A DNA stretch of 64,000 nt, taken from contig NC_132900.1 of the NCBI RefSeq assembly GCF_030463535.1, positions 30,628,721 to 30,692,720 of the forward strand, in the 5' to 3' direction. Both the position numbers and the translations under genes were made by a program. This document shows positions 42,991 to 54,784 of this stretch, piece after piece (position 1 is the stretch's first letter; each line of letters starts with the position of its first letter). A model generated the notes under the pieces. That model was not told the DNA's origin and did no database searches. It saw only the letters and a list, made by a program, of their open reading frames with translations. The DNA comes from Salminus brasiliensis. Taxonomy: Eukaryota > Chordata > Actinopteri > Characiformes > Bryconidae.

Positions 42991-43087
42991 AATGTATGTA
43001 TACATATATGTGGGCTGTCCTGACTAAAAATAATTATTATTATAATGTATTATGACTTGTAGCAGTAGAAGGACATATGTATATATA

Positions 43088-43131
43088 TGTGTGTGTGTGT
43101 GTGTGTGTCTGTGTGTGTGTGTCTGTGTGTG
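43088..43131. repeat. (GT)n microsatellite, interrupted
   Basis: GT run with CTGT interruptions. Confidence 0.93.
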
Positions 43132-43340
43132 TCGAACCCTTGCAGTTTCATGTGTTCATGTATAAAGGTCTTGATACTGACCCGATGAGCGTGAAGTGGC
43201 GTGAAGTCAAAAGTAGGCAAAACTTTACGGTTCTCTTAAGGGTCACTTTAAGAGGAGCTTCGGTATTTATGTCTGAAAGCTGTGGGATAATAAGTGTCAT
43301 AAGTGGCCCTAAAAAGAGCTAGAGCTACTGTGGTCTTTTA

Positions 43341-43343
43341 TTA

Positions 43344-43375
<32 letters not shown>

Positions 43376-43376
43376 T
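43341..43376. repeat. (ATT)n microsatellite
   Basis: ATT run of about 12 units. Confidence 0.93.
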
Positions 43377-43419
43377 TAATATTTCAATTCTGATGAGTGA
43401 AATGAATCCATCATGTACT

Positions 43420-43560
43420 GAAAGCTCAGGCTTTCACTCGAGTCTCATCTCTTCCCCACAAACTGTTCATGTTCAGAAGATCTGCTTGCAGATCACTTGT
43501 AGAGGCTGTGCTGTCATTAAGCTGAAGTGGGACACGCCACCAAATATTAAGAACTTCGAA
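43420..43560 (+). repeat. Unclassified local repeat, copy 1
   Basis: It shares GAAGATCTGCTTGCAGATCA, CTTGTAGA and CACCAAATA.TGA with 44780-44908. Not assigned to a class. Confidence 0.75.
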
Positions 43561-43573
43561 AAAAATTCATGTA

Positions 43574-43880
43574 AAAAAAAAAAAAAAAAAAAAAAAATTG
43601 TGGCTCTGATTGGCTCAGCGTTCTAATGCTCTGCCATGCTGCTTTGCCATCAGCAGCCGGAGTCTGGGAGAGCACAATTGGCCGTGCTCTCTCCGGGTGG
43701 GTAGGTGGCGCTCTCTCTCCCCTCATCATTCTAAGGCAATGTTATTCAACTCTGTCTGTTAGCTGGGGGCCCAGCGCTTTCCTCTGAGCGTTGAGTGTTA
43801 AGTGTTAGCCTCCTAGTTTTGGGAGCATTGCTAGTGCTAGGTGGAGCTACAAAGGTGGGGGGGGATTGGCAGTACATGAT
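43574..43880 (+). mobile_element. Poly(A) run followed by a tRNA-derived SINE (family A)
   Basis: About 24 A, then a head with TGGCTCAGCG, the body blocks GCTTTGCCATCAGCAGCCGG and GAGAGCACAATTGGCCGTGC, and the end TTGCTAGTGCTAGGTGGAGC. The B box is lost. Confidence 0.8.
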
Positions 43881-44339
43881 ATAATTATATTAAAAATATT
43901 ATTTTTTACTTAAATTGTCCTTTTGTAATGGGGGGAAAAGGTTTTAATTAGAAAGAATAGACAACAGAGGCATTCTTATTACTCGGCCCCTGATTGTTTG
44001 GACCCCGCTGTATATGCAGTGCTTTAATAAACATCATCATCTTTCAGTCATGGGGTCATGGGGGCGAGAGCTGGAGTTCCTGCTGATGCTCTGGTGGCCT
44101 CAATGGTGACTTTGTGCTTAGTGTTGCAGCTGTTGTGCTGCGTGATCTATAGAGGCAGCTTTGTCTTACCCGAGCCGGGCTGGGTTCCTCCTGCCTGGTG
44201 TTTCTCTTGCTTAGTTTAGTGGGTTTTCTTCAGGATGTGCTGAACCCTGTCCAATTAACCAGCACTAATTACACTCTGAGTAATGAAGCACTGACAATTT
44301 CCACAATACGTTCAGAGAAAACCTATAAAATCACATGTA

Positions 44340-44672
44340 TACACTATGGACAAAAGTATTTGGACATCTCGTCATTCATTGTTTCTTCCGAAATCAAGGA
44401 GGGTGTTAAAAAGAGCTGATCCTGCTTTTGTTGGAGTAACTGTCTCTACTGTCCAGGGAAGAAGATTTTCCACTAGATGTGGGAGGAGCACTGCGCATTG
44501 CTGTGAGGATTTCATTGCATTAGTGAGGTGAGAGTGTTAGTGTTGTCAAGATGTTGGATAATTACCACCCCACCTCATCATTTACAACAATTTCTTCTTC
44601 CACAGCTCCTCAATGCTGGGGGGGTTTATTATACCCCTCTACTAGCCCACGCCTTGGACATGTAGTGTATTA
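44340..44672 (+). mobile_element. Tc1-type MITE (family M), copy k, shortened
   Basis: The 5' end ACACTATGGACAAAAGTATT is at 44341. The 3' end TGGACATGTAGTGTA follows directly after CTAGCCCACGCC, so the usual last 100-150 bp are deleted. Confidence 0.88.
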
Positions 44673-44779
44673 CTGTACTCATCTGGCCTCAAATGAAACA
44701 TGTAGGCCAGGGTTTGGCTGTATTTGGAGGTAAACGGGTCGGTTCACACACGTTTGTGACCATATTAAGATCTGTGTAC

Positions 44780-44908
44780 TGAAAGGTCAGATGTGTTGAG
44801 TCTCATGTCTACCATTGAAACCTGTGTTTAGAAGATCTGCTTGTAGATCACTTGTAGAAGCCAGGGTGTCAGTAAGCTAGAGGGACACACACCACCAAAT
44901 ACTGAGCG
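44780..44908 (+). repeat. Unclassified local repeat, copy 2
   Basis: Matches 43420-43560. Confidence 0.75.
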
Positions 44909-45654
44909 GCCACAGCTAGTTTTTCTGGGTCTCTGTTCCCCGGCACTCGGAGACGCAGCTGATCGAGGTGAGGTTGTAAAACGCTGGAGTCTTCAGACTG
45001 CGCATCCGAGCCAGGAACCGTGCGGGAGCCTTTGTTTTTACGAGCGTATCTCATGTTCTCGCTTCGTTCTCGGAGTGAATCTTTGATGTTGTGTGAATGG
45101 CCCTGAAATTGTGGATTCCCTGAGGGGGTCATCATGCAGTGAATATCTCCTACCATTCCCTCTCGTCCATCAAAGCATCAGAAACAGTCTGTCCTCCAGA
45201 GTCTTTCTCTCTCTCACACCCCGACTCTCTTTGCATCACCCTTCCTAAGGATATCACGAAGGGCTGGGCAATATGATGATATTTTATCGTATCGTGATAC
45301 ACGATATTCTTCTCTGATCATATGGAGGAGACTGTTAGTGCTAATAAACTCTGATCAGCTGCAGGTTTCATTACTAACAGTGTAATTAGACTGAAGGCTT
45401 CATTAGATGAAGAGCAGCAGATGTTGAGTAGAAATCACTGTGTTCAGTACAGGAGAGGATCTGAATAGTCGTTTATACGAATCTGATACTGATGTGTTTA
45501 GTCTGTGATTATATGTATTATGATAAATATCGCAAAAAAAGTCTTTAAATATCATGATATAGTAATTTTACCATCTCGCCCAGCCCTAGTATCAGGTGTC
45601 GCTATATGATTGTGATTATGTTTTGTAATGTTTTTTTTGTAATGTTTTTGTAAT

Positions 45655-45990
45655 TTTCCCCTTGTTCTCCTGATTTGATGCTGCCAGTTCCGACCTACCT
45701 GTTCCGAACTCCCCCAGCACTAGCAATGCATCCGACACTAGGGAGGTAAGGACAGGTAAGGTCTTCTCCGGCAGCCAACACAAAGTGCCGGCTTCCCAGC
45801 TGCACCACCCCAGCTTACAGATTCCTGTGCTGGCCAACATTGCTGAAGAGTGATGAGGGGAGAGAGCGCCATCTAGCCAACCGGGGAGAGCATGTCCAGT
45901 TGTGCTCTCTCAGACTCTGGTTGCTGATGGCAAAGGGATTCGAACTCGTGACTCCCAGGCCATAGTGGTAGCACATTAGGCCACTAAGCC
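45655..45990 (-). mobile_element. tRNA-derived SINE (family A), full, reverse orientation
   Basis: The body is at 45700-45900 (reverse of GGGAGTTCGG.., AATGTTGGCCAGCACAGGAA). The head at 45925-45985 has the B box (plus strand GGGATTCGAACTCGTG) and CCATAGTGGTAGCACATTAG. Confidence 0.8.
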
Positions 45991-46153
45991 TCACAATTTC
46001 AATTTTTACATATTTTTGTTTTGTTTTTATATTTTATTTTCCTATTTTTTCCTTCTGAATTTGAATTTGAGAACTCCCCAGAGGTGTAAGAAAGTATTGA
46101 TCTAGGAAAGTATCAATATATATATATATCTGATGGAATCTTGTGAATCTTGT

Positions 46154-46289
46154 GAAAAGTTGCCCACCTATCAATTTTTTTATATTTATTTTATAATATA
46201 TTGTATAATAATATTGTGGCAAATTGGCAAAAATAATATCAAATTATTATAAAAGATATATAAAAATATTGATAGGTGGCCAACTTTTC
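46154..46289. mobile_element. Small foldback element with 32-bp inverted arms
   Basis: The left arm, GAAAAGTTGCCCACCTATCA.. (46154-46185), is the reverse complement of ..TGATAGGTGGCCAACTTTTC (46258-46289), with two or three differences. The spacer is AT-rich. Confidence 0.85.
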
Positions 46290-46614
46290 TCTTACTCAGA
46301 TTTCATGCAGACTATGACTCACTTGCTTTGGAGGGGTTTAGGGGTTGGAGTCTGGCAGCTGGAGCTTCAGCAGGACATCAGATGGGTCTGTTACTTTTAT
46401 TTAAGGAGGACTTTAATTCGTAGTGAAAAGCTTCCTCTAGGAGAAAGTGCTTTCCCAAAGCATCGGTGGGAAGATAAGGATGGGATGGGGTTTGGGGGGG
46501 GGGGTTCTTCTTCGTAGCCACAGGCGACAGTTCGGGGGATGCATTTTTATTTTCTTCACAGTCCTTTGAAGTATGCAAAGCGGTTGCCAGATAGCAGCTT
46601 TTTAAATGGCCTTG

Positions 46615-46617
<3 letters not shown>

Positions 46618-46708
<91 letters not shown>
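46618..46708. repeat. Long (GT)n microsatellite
   Basis: About 45 GT units with one GC interruption. Confidence 0.97.
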
Positions 46709-46710
<2 letters not shown>

Positions 46711-46789
46711 ATACAGCATGGAGAATCAGTGGAGTGATGCAGAGTGGCCTCAGGTCATAGTAAAATTAAGCTCACTGGTTAGTAATAAG

Positions 46790-46792
<3 letters not shown>

Positions 46793-46851
<59 letters not shown>
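46793..46851. repeat. (GT)n microsatellite
   Basis: About 29 perfect GT units, 85 bp after the previous run. Confidence 0.97.
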
Positions 46852-46852
<1 letters not shown>

Positions 46853-47167
46853 CCTTTAGTGTTCTGAAATCCCAAATTCACTGGAACTGTGGTAATGCAG
46901 GATTGATCCTATACTACAGCAGATCTGTTGGGCCTAATCGACTTCACCACATTTCTTGGACATCAAGTGTTACAGGAAGTTGATGGTGGTCTCATCGTCA
47001 TCATCTTCCTCATCATCGTTCTTTATTTAAGCTTGGGGTTACGTTGTATGGGACCCTCATTTACAGTGTAGCCGAGAGCCCAACATAAGAAATTCTTATA
47101 TTCAATTAAAACGGCTGCAAACGTCCCACATCACATCAGCAGCAGCCAGTTGCACCAAATGTCCATA

Positions 47168-47791
47168 CGCTTAATGGACAGAAGTATTGGGACACCTGCT
47201 CATTTACTGTTTCTTCTGGAAGCAAGGCTGTTAAAGAGCTGATCCTGCTTCTGTTGGAGTAACTGTCTCTACTGTCCAGAGAAGAAGACTTTCTACTAGA
47301 TTTTGGAGGAGCATTGCTGTGAAGATTTGATTGCATTCAGCAACAAGAGCTTGAATTAGTGAGGTCTGGGTGTTGGATGATGATCACTACCCCACCTCAT
47401 CCTCCCTAGCTCCCCAACTCATCTCAGAAGTATTGGATGGATGGAGCACCAGTTCCACTGCTCCACAGCTCAATGCTGGGGGGCTTAAGACCCCTCAAGC
47501 CCACACCTGGCATTAGGCAGCATGGTGCCAATAGGTTTAATGATGTTTATCTCCTCCTCCAGCCATCTTTGCAGTGCCATCATCTTTGGGCAGTTGTTAT
47601 CAGTCATATTCAAGGCGGGATGGTGGTGGTGCTGGTGGTGGTGGGTGGGGGGGTGGATTCAGGTCCTCTGCTTCCAGTCTAACCAGCAAGCTGATTGGCT
47701 CATTTTGTTGAAAGCAATGGGTGCAACTTTAAAATAGCTGAATGCATTCATTATTAGAAGGGGGTGTCCACAAACATTTGGACATATAGTG
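47168..47791 (+). mobile_element. Tc1-type MITE (family M), copy l, longest copy
   Basis: TTAATGGACAGAAGTATTGG at the 5' end and AACATTTGGACATATAGTGG at the 3' end. A (GGT)n-rich insertion lies at about 47620-47655. Confidence 0.9.
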
Positions 47792-48704
47792 GGTGTATGT
47801 AATCCCCCACTAGATAAGGTAAAGCTGTTCCACAGCGTGCAGTGAGTGTCGCTCCAGCACACCCTTCCTATATGGTAATCCAAAAGACCCCAAAAACCCA
47901 CACTCATGTAAGCAAGCACCAGTAAAGGGGTGTGTGACGGCCTCCGTGGCACCGGGACATTTGCATATAAATAACGTCATTTTGTGAGCGCATGGAGCTG
48001 CTGATTATGCCAGAGCAGAAATGGCATGAGATCAGACTGCAATTAGTGGTGTCTCTGGTTTGCGCCGCACCTTGTGGGAGCTTCCATTGATTCTGAAGCC
48101 GCCCACTGCCTTCTGTGTGGGAGCCGGTCCGATGTAATGATCCAGAGAGCGAGAGATGGAGATGCTAATGGTATTGTTTGCGAGTTGGTGGAAAAAGGCT
48201 AAAGTGGAGCACTTCCTGCTTGATATATCTGTGTTGTTTATTGGACAGCTGGCAATTAACGCTGCAGTATGGGCTGTGGAATGGAGATGGCATGAGGCCA
48301 CGTTTCCTTGAACTGGAAGTGGAAAATTAAGGAATTTAACTCGAGTTAAAAGAAAGGTTTGGTGAAACATCATTACATTTACATTTAGCGACTTACAGAA
48401 GTGCTTTGCTATTTAAAATGTTTTGGTGGAGATGTTCTGACACAGTCGTTTATCTAGAACATCACAGTCTGGATCTTGTCAAAGTGTCTCCGATTTTTAC
48501 GCTTGTCCATTTTTCCTGCTTCAGCACCTTCATCACCTTCAAGAACTGACTGTATAATCACCTGCTGTCTAATACTGTACATCCACCCCTTGACAGGAGC
48601 CACTGGAACCAGATCTGGCTGATTCTGAGGTGTAGTTTGCAGTGTTAGCCCTGACATCGGGAGGTCGCAGGTTCAATCTCAGGTGATGCCACAGCCATAC
48701 GTCT

Positions 48705-48790
48705 GTTAGTTTACATTCATGGCATTTAGCTGACGCTCTTATCCAGAGCGACTTACAAGGTAACCCGTACGTGTAGATGTACGTGACTGA
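48705..48790 (+). repeat. Dispersed repeat with a CATTTAGC..GAGCGACTTACA core, copy 3
   Basis: Core GGCATTTAGCTGACGCTCTT, then ATCCAGAGCGACTTACAAGG. Confidence 0.75.
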
Positions 48791-49221
48791 TCCCTGACCC
48801 CAGACAGAGTTTAATAGCCAATAGCCAAATCAGCCAAGGTATGTTTAATATCCTGGTGTTTGCTCCTTTCGTTTACAATGAGATGCAATGCTAACGTTGC
48901 CAACAAACACTGGACTCGGACCGTCACCGATCTCGTCTCAAAATGAGCAAATGTCAGATATTAAACACTTCCCTGGCTGATGGACTGCACCTGTCTGATC
49001 AATGTGATCGATCACGTTCATCAATGACTATTTCTTTACAACCACCATGTAAAAGAAAGCCATCAGCACACAGCTAGCATGTTTGCTATACCAAATTCCA
49101 ATGATATTCACATTAAATTACCTGCATTAAAGGTGCCGTAGCACTGCCGTCCACCTGGTCAGTATTTTAAGTTATTTGATGTATAAATAGCAAGCGTGTG
49201 ACTTTGTTCGTTTGAAAAATG

Positions 49222-49340
49222 CTTTACAGGCTTATTTACCACCCTGTTATTTTATCTCTGAATAAAATGCACTGATTTTGTGGCAGTTCTGCTTGTGTTG
49301 GTGGGTTTACGGCCCTGTCTCGGCCTACAGAATTGTAGCA
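49222..49340 (+). repeat. Unclassified local repeat R1, copy 1
   Basis: Shares TTTACCACCCTGTTATTTTA and the GGTTTACGGC and GTCTAGC blocks with 50322-50460 and 50489-50650. Confidence 0.75.
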
Positions 49341-49454
49341 AAGTCTAGCGTAGCATTGTCTCACCAGAAAGTGTTTCTGTCCTCTCTGTCCTCTCTGGGA
49401 GTCCAGTCGACACAGCGAGCGAGCTGTTTGCTATCTGAAGAGATTGTAGGAGGG

Positions 49455-49545
49455 TCTGGTAGGAATCGAACCCCAGTCTTCCACGTGGTGTGGTAGCTCA
49501 CCACAGGCAGGTAGTGGTGTTATCTGTTACGCCACACCAACATGA
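49455..49545 (-). mobile_element. tRNA-derived SINE head (family C)
   Basis: On the minus strand it has the A box TGGCGTAACAG and the B box GGTTCGATTCC at tRNA-like spacing. The same block, with the CATTTAGC core upstream, is at 54935-55152. Confidence 0.65.
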
Positions 49546-50321
49546 TAGTAAGAGCCACCTGTAGGCCCCATGATGGCATTTTAGGAGTGTTGGAGACGAC
49601 GTCACTCATCCTGTGGTCTTCTTCTTTTGGCCTGAACTTTGCTGCGATGGTCAGTTCTCAGTAGTGACTTTGTGCCCCTATGATGGTGGCAAGTCTAGTC
49701 CTGTGATATGAGTTCATATAAGACAGAGGTGGAATTTGTCTGCAGTTGATGTTGGCAGTGAAAAGGCCCTCCGTACCTTGTTTATTTGGGCTGGCTGTTT
49801 AACTAAGCCCGCTGTGTTGGCGCTAGACATTTTAAAGGGTCACACTGACTTGGCACAGGTCCTGCGTGACTGGGTTTAGAAACACACACACACACACAAA
49901 CGCTTACACGTGCATGCACTTACTGAGCAGGACCAAAGCTGCTGACGTTTCTGACCTTCCGTCAGCATTGGGAATCGATCCGAACGTGAACCTCGCCTCT
50001 GCTTTTCCTTCTGCTAAACCCAGACGCTCGAGTTTTGCTGCGAGCTGTCAGAGACGCGCCTGTCTGTCCAGTTGTGCGCACCGTTTGGCAGCTCGACAAA
50101 AGAAGTGAAATGTTGGGATTTTCTTTGCCAGCGCTGCTGCATTTAATACCGCTGCCCTCCGTCTTCCACCACTCGACACCAACGAGAGCCCTTGGGCGAG
50201 ACTCCCTTTTTTTTTTAATACCAGTAAAGGCAACCTGACCCCTAACTCTGCGCTCTCCTACCTGTGTAACAGGATTAGGGGGGGGTTCAAATAACAACTT
50301 GTGACCTTGGTTGGGATAAAA

Positions 50322-50460
50322 ATGCTCAGATGCAGTTTTACAGGCCTGTTTACCACCCTGTTATTTTACACCAGAATGGAAAAACACTGATGTTGTGTTG
50401 AGAAATGAGCTCCGCTTCGGTTGGTTGGTTTACGGCATCGCCGCAGCCCATACAGGGTCT
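50322..50460 (+). repeat. Unclassified local repeat R1, copy 2
   Basis: Matches 49222-49340, with AAAATGCTCAGATGCAGTTT added upstream. Confidence 0.75.
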
Positions 50461-50488
50461 AGCCTAGCACTGTTTGGGTAGGGTGCAA

Positions 50489-50650
50489 AATGCTCAGATG
50501 CTGTTTTACAAGCCTGTTTACCACCCTGTTATTTTATATCTGAATGAATCAGGCTAATTTCATTTTTTAAGGAGGGCTCATCTGAAACAGGAAAGCTTTT
50601 ATTGGCTGGCTTACCATGTGACTTCCCATGTTAGCTGCAGAGCTTAGCCT
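50489..50650 (+). repeat. Unclassified local repeat R1, copy 3
   Basis: AAAATGCTCAGATGCTGTTT and TTTACCACCCTGTTATTTTA as in copy 2, about 165 bp on. Confidence 0.75.
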
Positions 50651-50671
50651 AGCCTAACCCTTACCGATCAG

Positions 50672-50862
50672 TCGGCACTGATCACCACCCCAAAAGTACT
50701 GGATGGAGCTCCACCACCATCATTCCAGAGAACACAGTTCCTCCACTGCTCCACAGCTCCTCAATGCTGGGGGGCTTTATACCCTCTACTAGCCCACGCC
50801 TGGCATTAGACAGCATGGAGCCAGTAGGGTCATGATGTTTATTTATCTGCTCCAGAGATTCG
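50672..50862 (+). mobile_element. Tc1-type MITE (family M), internal block only, copy m
   Basis: Starts at GATCACCACCCC and ends at ATCTGCTCCAGAG. Neither terminal repeat is present. Confidence 0.85.
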
Positions 50863-51587
50863 GCAGTTAGCTATCTGTAGTAGGGTTAGCTTGTAACCTA
50901 GCACCTGGCTTGCATTTGCTCACTTCACTGGCTCTCCTATCCACTGATGGCCACAGTGGTGCTTCCTCCCTCTGGTTGACCCTTCCTCAAGCAGTGCTTC
51001 AACCGGTCAGCTAGCATGTAGTTTTTAGGCATTTTAGCCCTGTTCCCGTAATCTCCTGAAGTAGCCGTTGTGTTAAGCCTAGACAGTCTTCCTCTGGTCA
51101 GCGAGGTTTATGTTAATTATGGGGTGGAAATAGAACAAGTCAAGACTGTGATGTAACAGTTCTGGGGCTTTTGGAATCGGCCTGTTTTACACGGTTTGTC
51201 GCTTCATGTACTGAAGGATAGATGGGCACAGTTTAGCTTTCTAGGGCCTCTTTAAAACCATAGGCTTTCCATGTCTCCCTCAAAAGAAGTGGGATCTTTT
51301 AGAATTTTTTTAAATGTAAAAAAATGTTTAATTAAATAAAATAACCTTTTATTGTATTTTATTTTTTAATAAAATGAGAATATCAAAGTAAATGTATACA
51401 TTTCATACACATTTAGATAGATATTTTTAATGTGTTTAATTGTTTTGAGTCAGAATTGAATTGAAAATTTGTTTGAGACCCCCAAACTCCTCGCCCCTCC
51501 AGGCCCAACTTTCCTTGAAGTGTAAAGAAGCGTTAAGCCTGAGTCATGTGGGTGTCTTTGCAGACCGGCCGATGAACGTGACCGTTC

Positions 51588-51589
51588 AT

Positions 51590-51637
<48 letters not shown>
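51588..51637. repeat. (GT)n microsatellite
   Basis: About 25 GT units. Confidence 0.96.
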
Positions 51638-51638
<1 letters not shown>

Positions 51639-53314
51639 CCTTATGTGTGTCTTGGTGGTAAAGCTTCAGGGAGTGCTGATAGGAGAGAGCCGTGCAGACG
51701 GGAGGGGTAGGGGTTTGAGGGGGTGGGGGTTGAATCGATTAGTTCCGCTGGCTTGGCTCCGGAGTTGGAGGACAAGGTTGCTGTGACCTGCGGCTAATGG
51801 AGCGTCACTGTGCTCCTCGACCTGCTCTCCTCTACCACTCCCCTTCCTCCTCCTCTTTTTCCTCTTCCCTCCTTTTTTCTTTTCTGCCGCTTCAGGTGTT
51901 GAATGATGCTTCATGTCAAGTGTACATATTGTATTACACTCCCTGACTCAGGACGGAGGTGCTCTCACTGGGTGTTTGATTACTATGTAGTTCCAGATAC
52001 TTAGAGACAGTAGTCCAGCTGAAGACGATCCACCACCCAAAAGCCTGCTGAAGTTGGTCAGTCAAAGGGAAACATGATTAACCCTTTAACAGGCATTGTA
52101 ACCGCATGGTAGACCTTTTATTTTTTTTTTGATCGATTGATGCTATAACAAAAACTCAGCAAAGTTGTAACCCTAACTGGGCAAGTCAACCAGCTGGTTG
52201 ACTTGTGTGTCAGCTTCTTGAATAGGTCATCTGGGGAATGAAAACGGCAAAAGTTGCTAAATTAGCCAAATTTTACAATTTGGGCCTAAATTAACAAATT
52301 ACTCCTACAGAAAGTGGTGGTGGAGGTTCTCCATCACTGTGTTCATCATTAGAACATCTCCAAAGTTCTCCTCTCTCATGGAGTCTAGTATTATTTAGAG
52401 TTCTCCTCAGATCAACACCTGGTTTGGTGGTAAATCAGGGCTTAATGATGGTAAATCAGGTGAGCTGCTGCTGCTGATGATGCTGATGGAGTTGAACACA
52501 TCCTCCACGCTGTGCTGGCTGGACTGGGGGGTGTCCAGGAAAAACCTGGAAGAACCGAGCTCTGTTCTTCAGACTAGCTCACCGACAAGATCTCACTACT
52601 TTCTTTCTTCAGAATGAGAAGCTCTTGTTTCTCCTTTTTACTGGATTTATCTTCACCTGCTTTATCTGCTTTATCTTTATCTGTTCTGATCAGATCTGGA
52701 GCTTCTGCAGTAGAAACCCTCTCACTGCTGAGAGACAGGGGTTAAATGGTGGGATTAGGGGATTAAACCTTGGTGCAGTTCTGAATATTTGTAGACGGTT
52801 TATTCCTTTGCTGGGAAAATTAAGAGATGAAGGAGATGACCGGCACTTCACCTGACTCGACATGTGAGGAGAGAAGGCGTAGGTTAAGCGTACGTGTTCC
52901 TCTAAATCGCAGTGGAACGCTGAGAAGCGGTGATATGAAGGGCGATGACGCACGATTACGCCTGCCTCGCCGCTATTTCTGCCGCTCTGCTTCTACAGCA
53001 CTGAGCGCATAATAGCCACAACAGCCACATCCGAGACACCGCCTGTTCACCGCCACGCTCTCAGGTTCTTCTTTCTTAAAGAGCAGCCAATGAGAAACGG
53101 AGAGCTTGGTTGAGTAACTGCTCCAGAGCAGCAGAAATGATGCCGTGAAGAAGGGAAGTGCTCACTCTTTCGTCTGCAGCTCGGTTGTCTGCCTCGCTTT
53201 CATCCCCTGGAATCTCCTGCTGTGGATTCTTGCCTGTCTTCTTCACTTTGCTCATCCTTTTTTTCTCTGTATACAACAAAGCCTTTGGTAGGGTAGAAGG
53301 GATGTGTGTGCACA

Positions 53315-53604
53315 TACAGTATATGGGCAAAAGTATTGGGACACCTGCATTTGTTGAAGTACCTACTGTATCTCTACTGTCCAGGGAAGAAGGAAGGCTT
53401 TCTCCTAGATTTTGGAGGAGCATTGCTGCAAGGAGCTAGAGTTAGGGTCCTATTCTATTGGCAGTACTTCTCTAAAGCGACTAAACAAGCTGTGTGTGTG
53501 TGTGTGTGTGCATTTGCCCATCTGTGTCAGCAATGAGTGCAATTTAAAGTAGCCGAATGGGTTCATTGGAAGGGGTGTCCGCAAATATTTGGACATACAG
53601 TGTA
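53315..53604 (+). mobile_element. Tc1-type MITE (family M), copy n, internally deleted with both ends
   Basis: The 5' end CAGTATATGGGCAAAAGTAT and the 3' end AATATTTGGACATACAGTGT. The central block with CTGGGGGGCTTTA is missing. Confidence 0.9.
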
Positions 53605-53794
53605 CCAATATATATCCGTTCCAGTCGTTTAAAAGCCCAGTAAAACCGGCTTTTAAATTGTCACAAACTACATTTTATATTAATTTATTAACAATCTCGT
53701 TCTTCTATTCCAGAGTATCCAGCAGCATTCCGAAGAAAATTCCGAATTTCGGAATTTCTAAAATGACCATCAGTACATCCTTAACAGTTTTGGC

Positions 53795-53930
53795 CATCAG
53801 CAGCCAGAGCCCTAGAGAGCACAATCGACCATTCTCTCTCTGGACGGGTAGATGCCGCTCTCGCCTCGCCTCTCAGATCCGGCGCTTTCCTCAGAGCGCG
53901 TAGGATGACCAGTGATGCTGCGTTGGCCTG
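53795..53930 (+). mobile_element. tRNA-derived SINE (family A) fragment
   Basis: GGCCATCAGCAGCCAGAGCC, GAGAGCACAATCGACCATTC and GGCGCTTTCCTCAGAGCG. Confidence 0.7.
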
Positions 53931-54784
53931 CGGCAGTATCAGAAAGAGTCATGTGCTTGTCCTCAGCCTTCTAGTGAGTGGTATGGGAAGTGAGTGGGTT
54001 AATTGGCTCAGCTACACTGAGCAGACAAAATGGTCAAAATTCCATTTCAATAAAATAAGTAAATAAATACATAAATATATTTAGAATTTAATTAGTTGAA
54101 AAAAAATCGCAAATGTGTTTTTCCGATTTTGGAAGCTAATTTGCATATTTAACTGCAATATCGGTGCTGGGAAGGCCAACACGCCGCAGTGATGATTAAC
54201 AAATGATTTAGTGTGCAGCCCGGGCCTTTAATCTTTGTTTGGGGTAAACAGACGTGCTGACGGGTTTATTATCATTCAGGAATAATTGCCTACTCAGACG
54301 AGGCAGACGCGTGTTTGAGAGAAATGGACGTGTGCGAGTTGGGAGGGTGGTTTACGGCCATATTGCGTGGAGGGGTTTGCCTGCGGTGTATTATACAGTG
54401 TGTCAGGTTTATGGAAAAGTGTATGTACGTGTTTATGATGGCTGTAAATAAGTGTGGTGTGTGTGTGAAAGAGATGACACTGCATAAATCCAGCTTGTTT
54501 GTGCAGCAGTGGAATAGAATCAATTTAGTGCGTAGTAAAGCAGTCACCCCGCACACACACACTCGCACGCACACACACACACACATATACAGTGCAGTAT
54601 GTATAGAGCTGAAGCACTAATGCCGCCTGTAGTCTGTGGGGAACACTGTGTGCTTGCTAAAATTATACTGTTGTGTCCCGACACAGGAGCGATGAGCTGT
54701 CTACGAGCCGGTGACTAGCTGGAGTCTGGCTTTGCGACCCAAAGTTATTTATTGCATGATGTGTTGTAACGTCAATCCACTCTG

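Noticed and set aside
46378-46867. ORFs rich in Val-Cys or Thr-His
   Set aside because: They are translations of GT/CA microsatellites.
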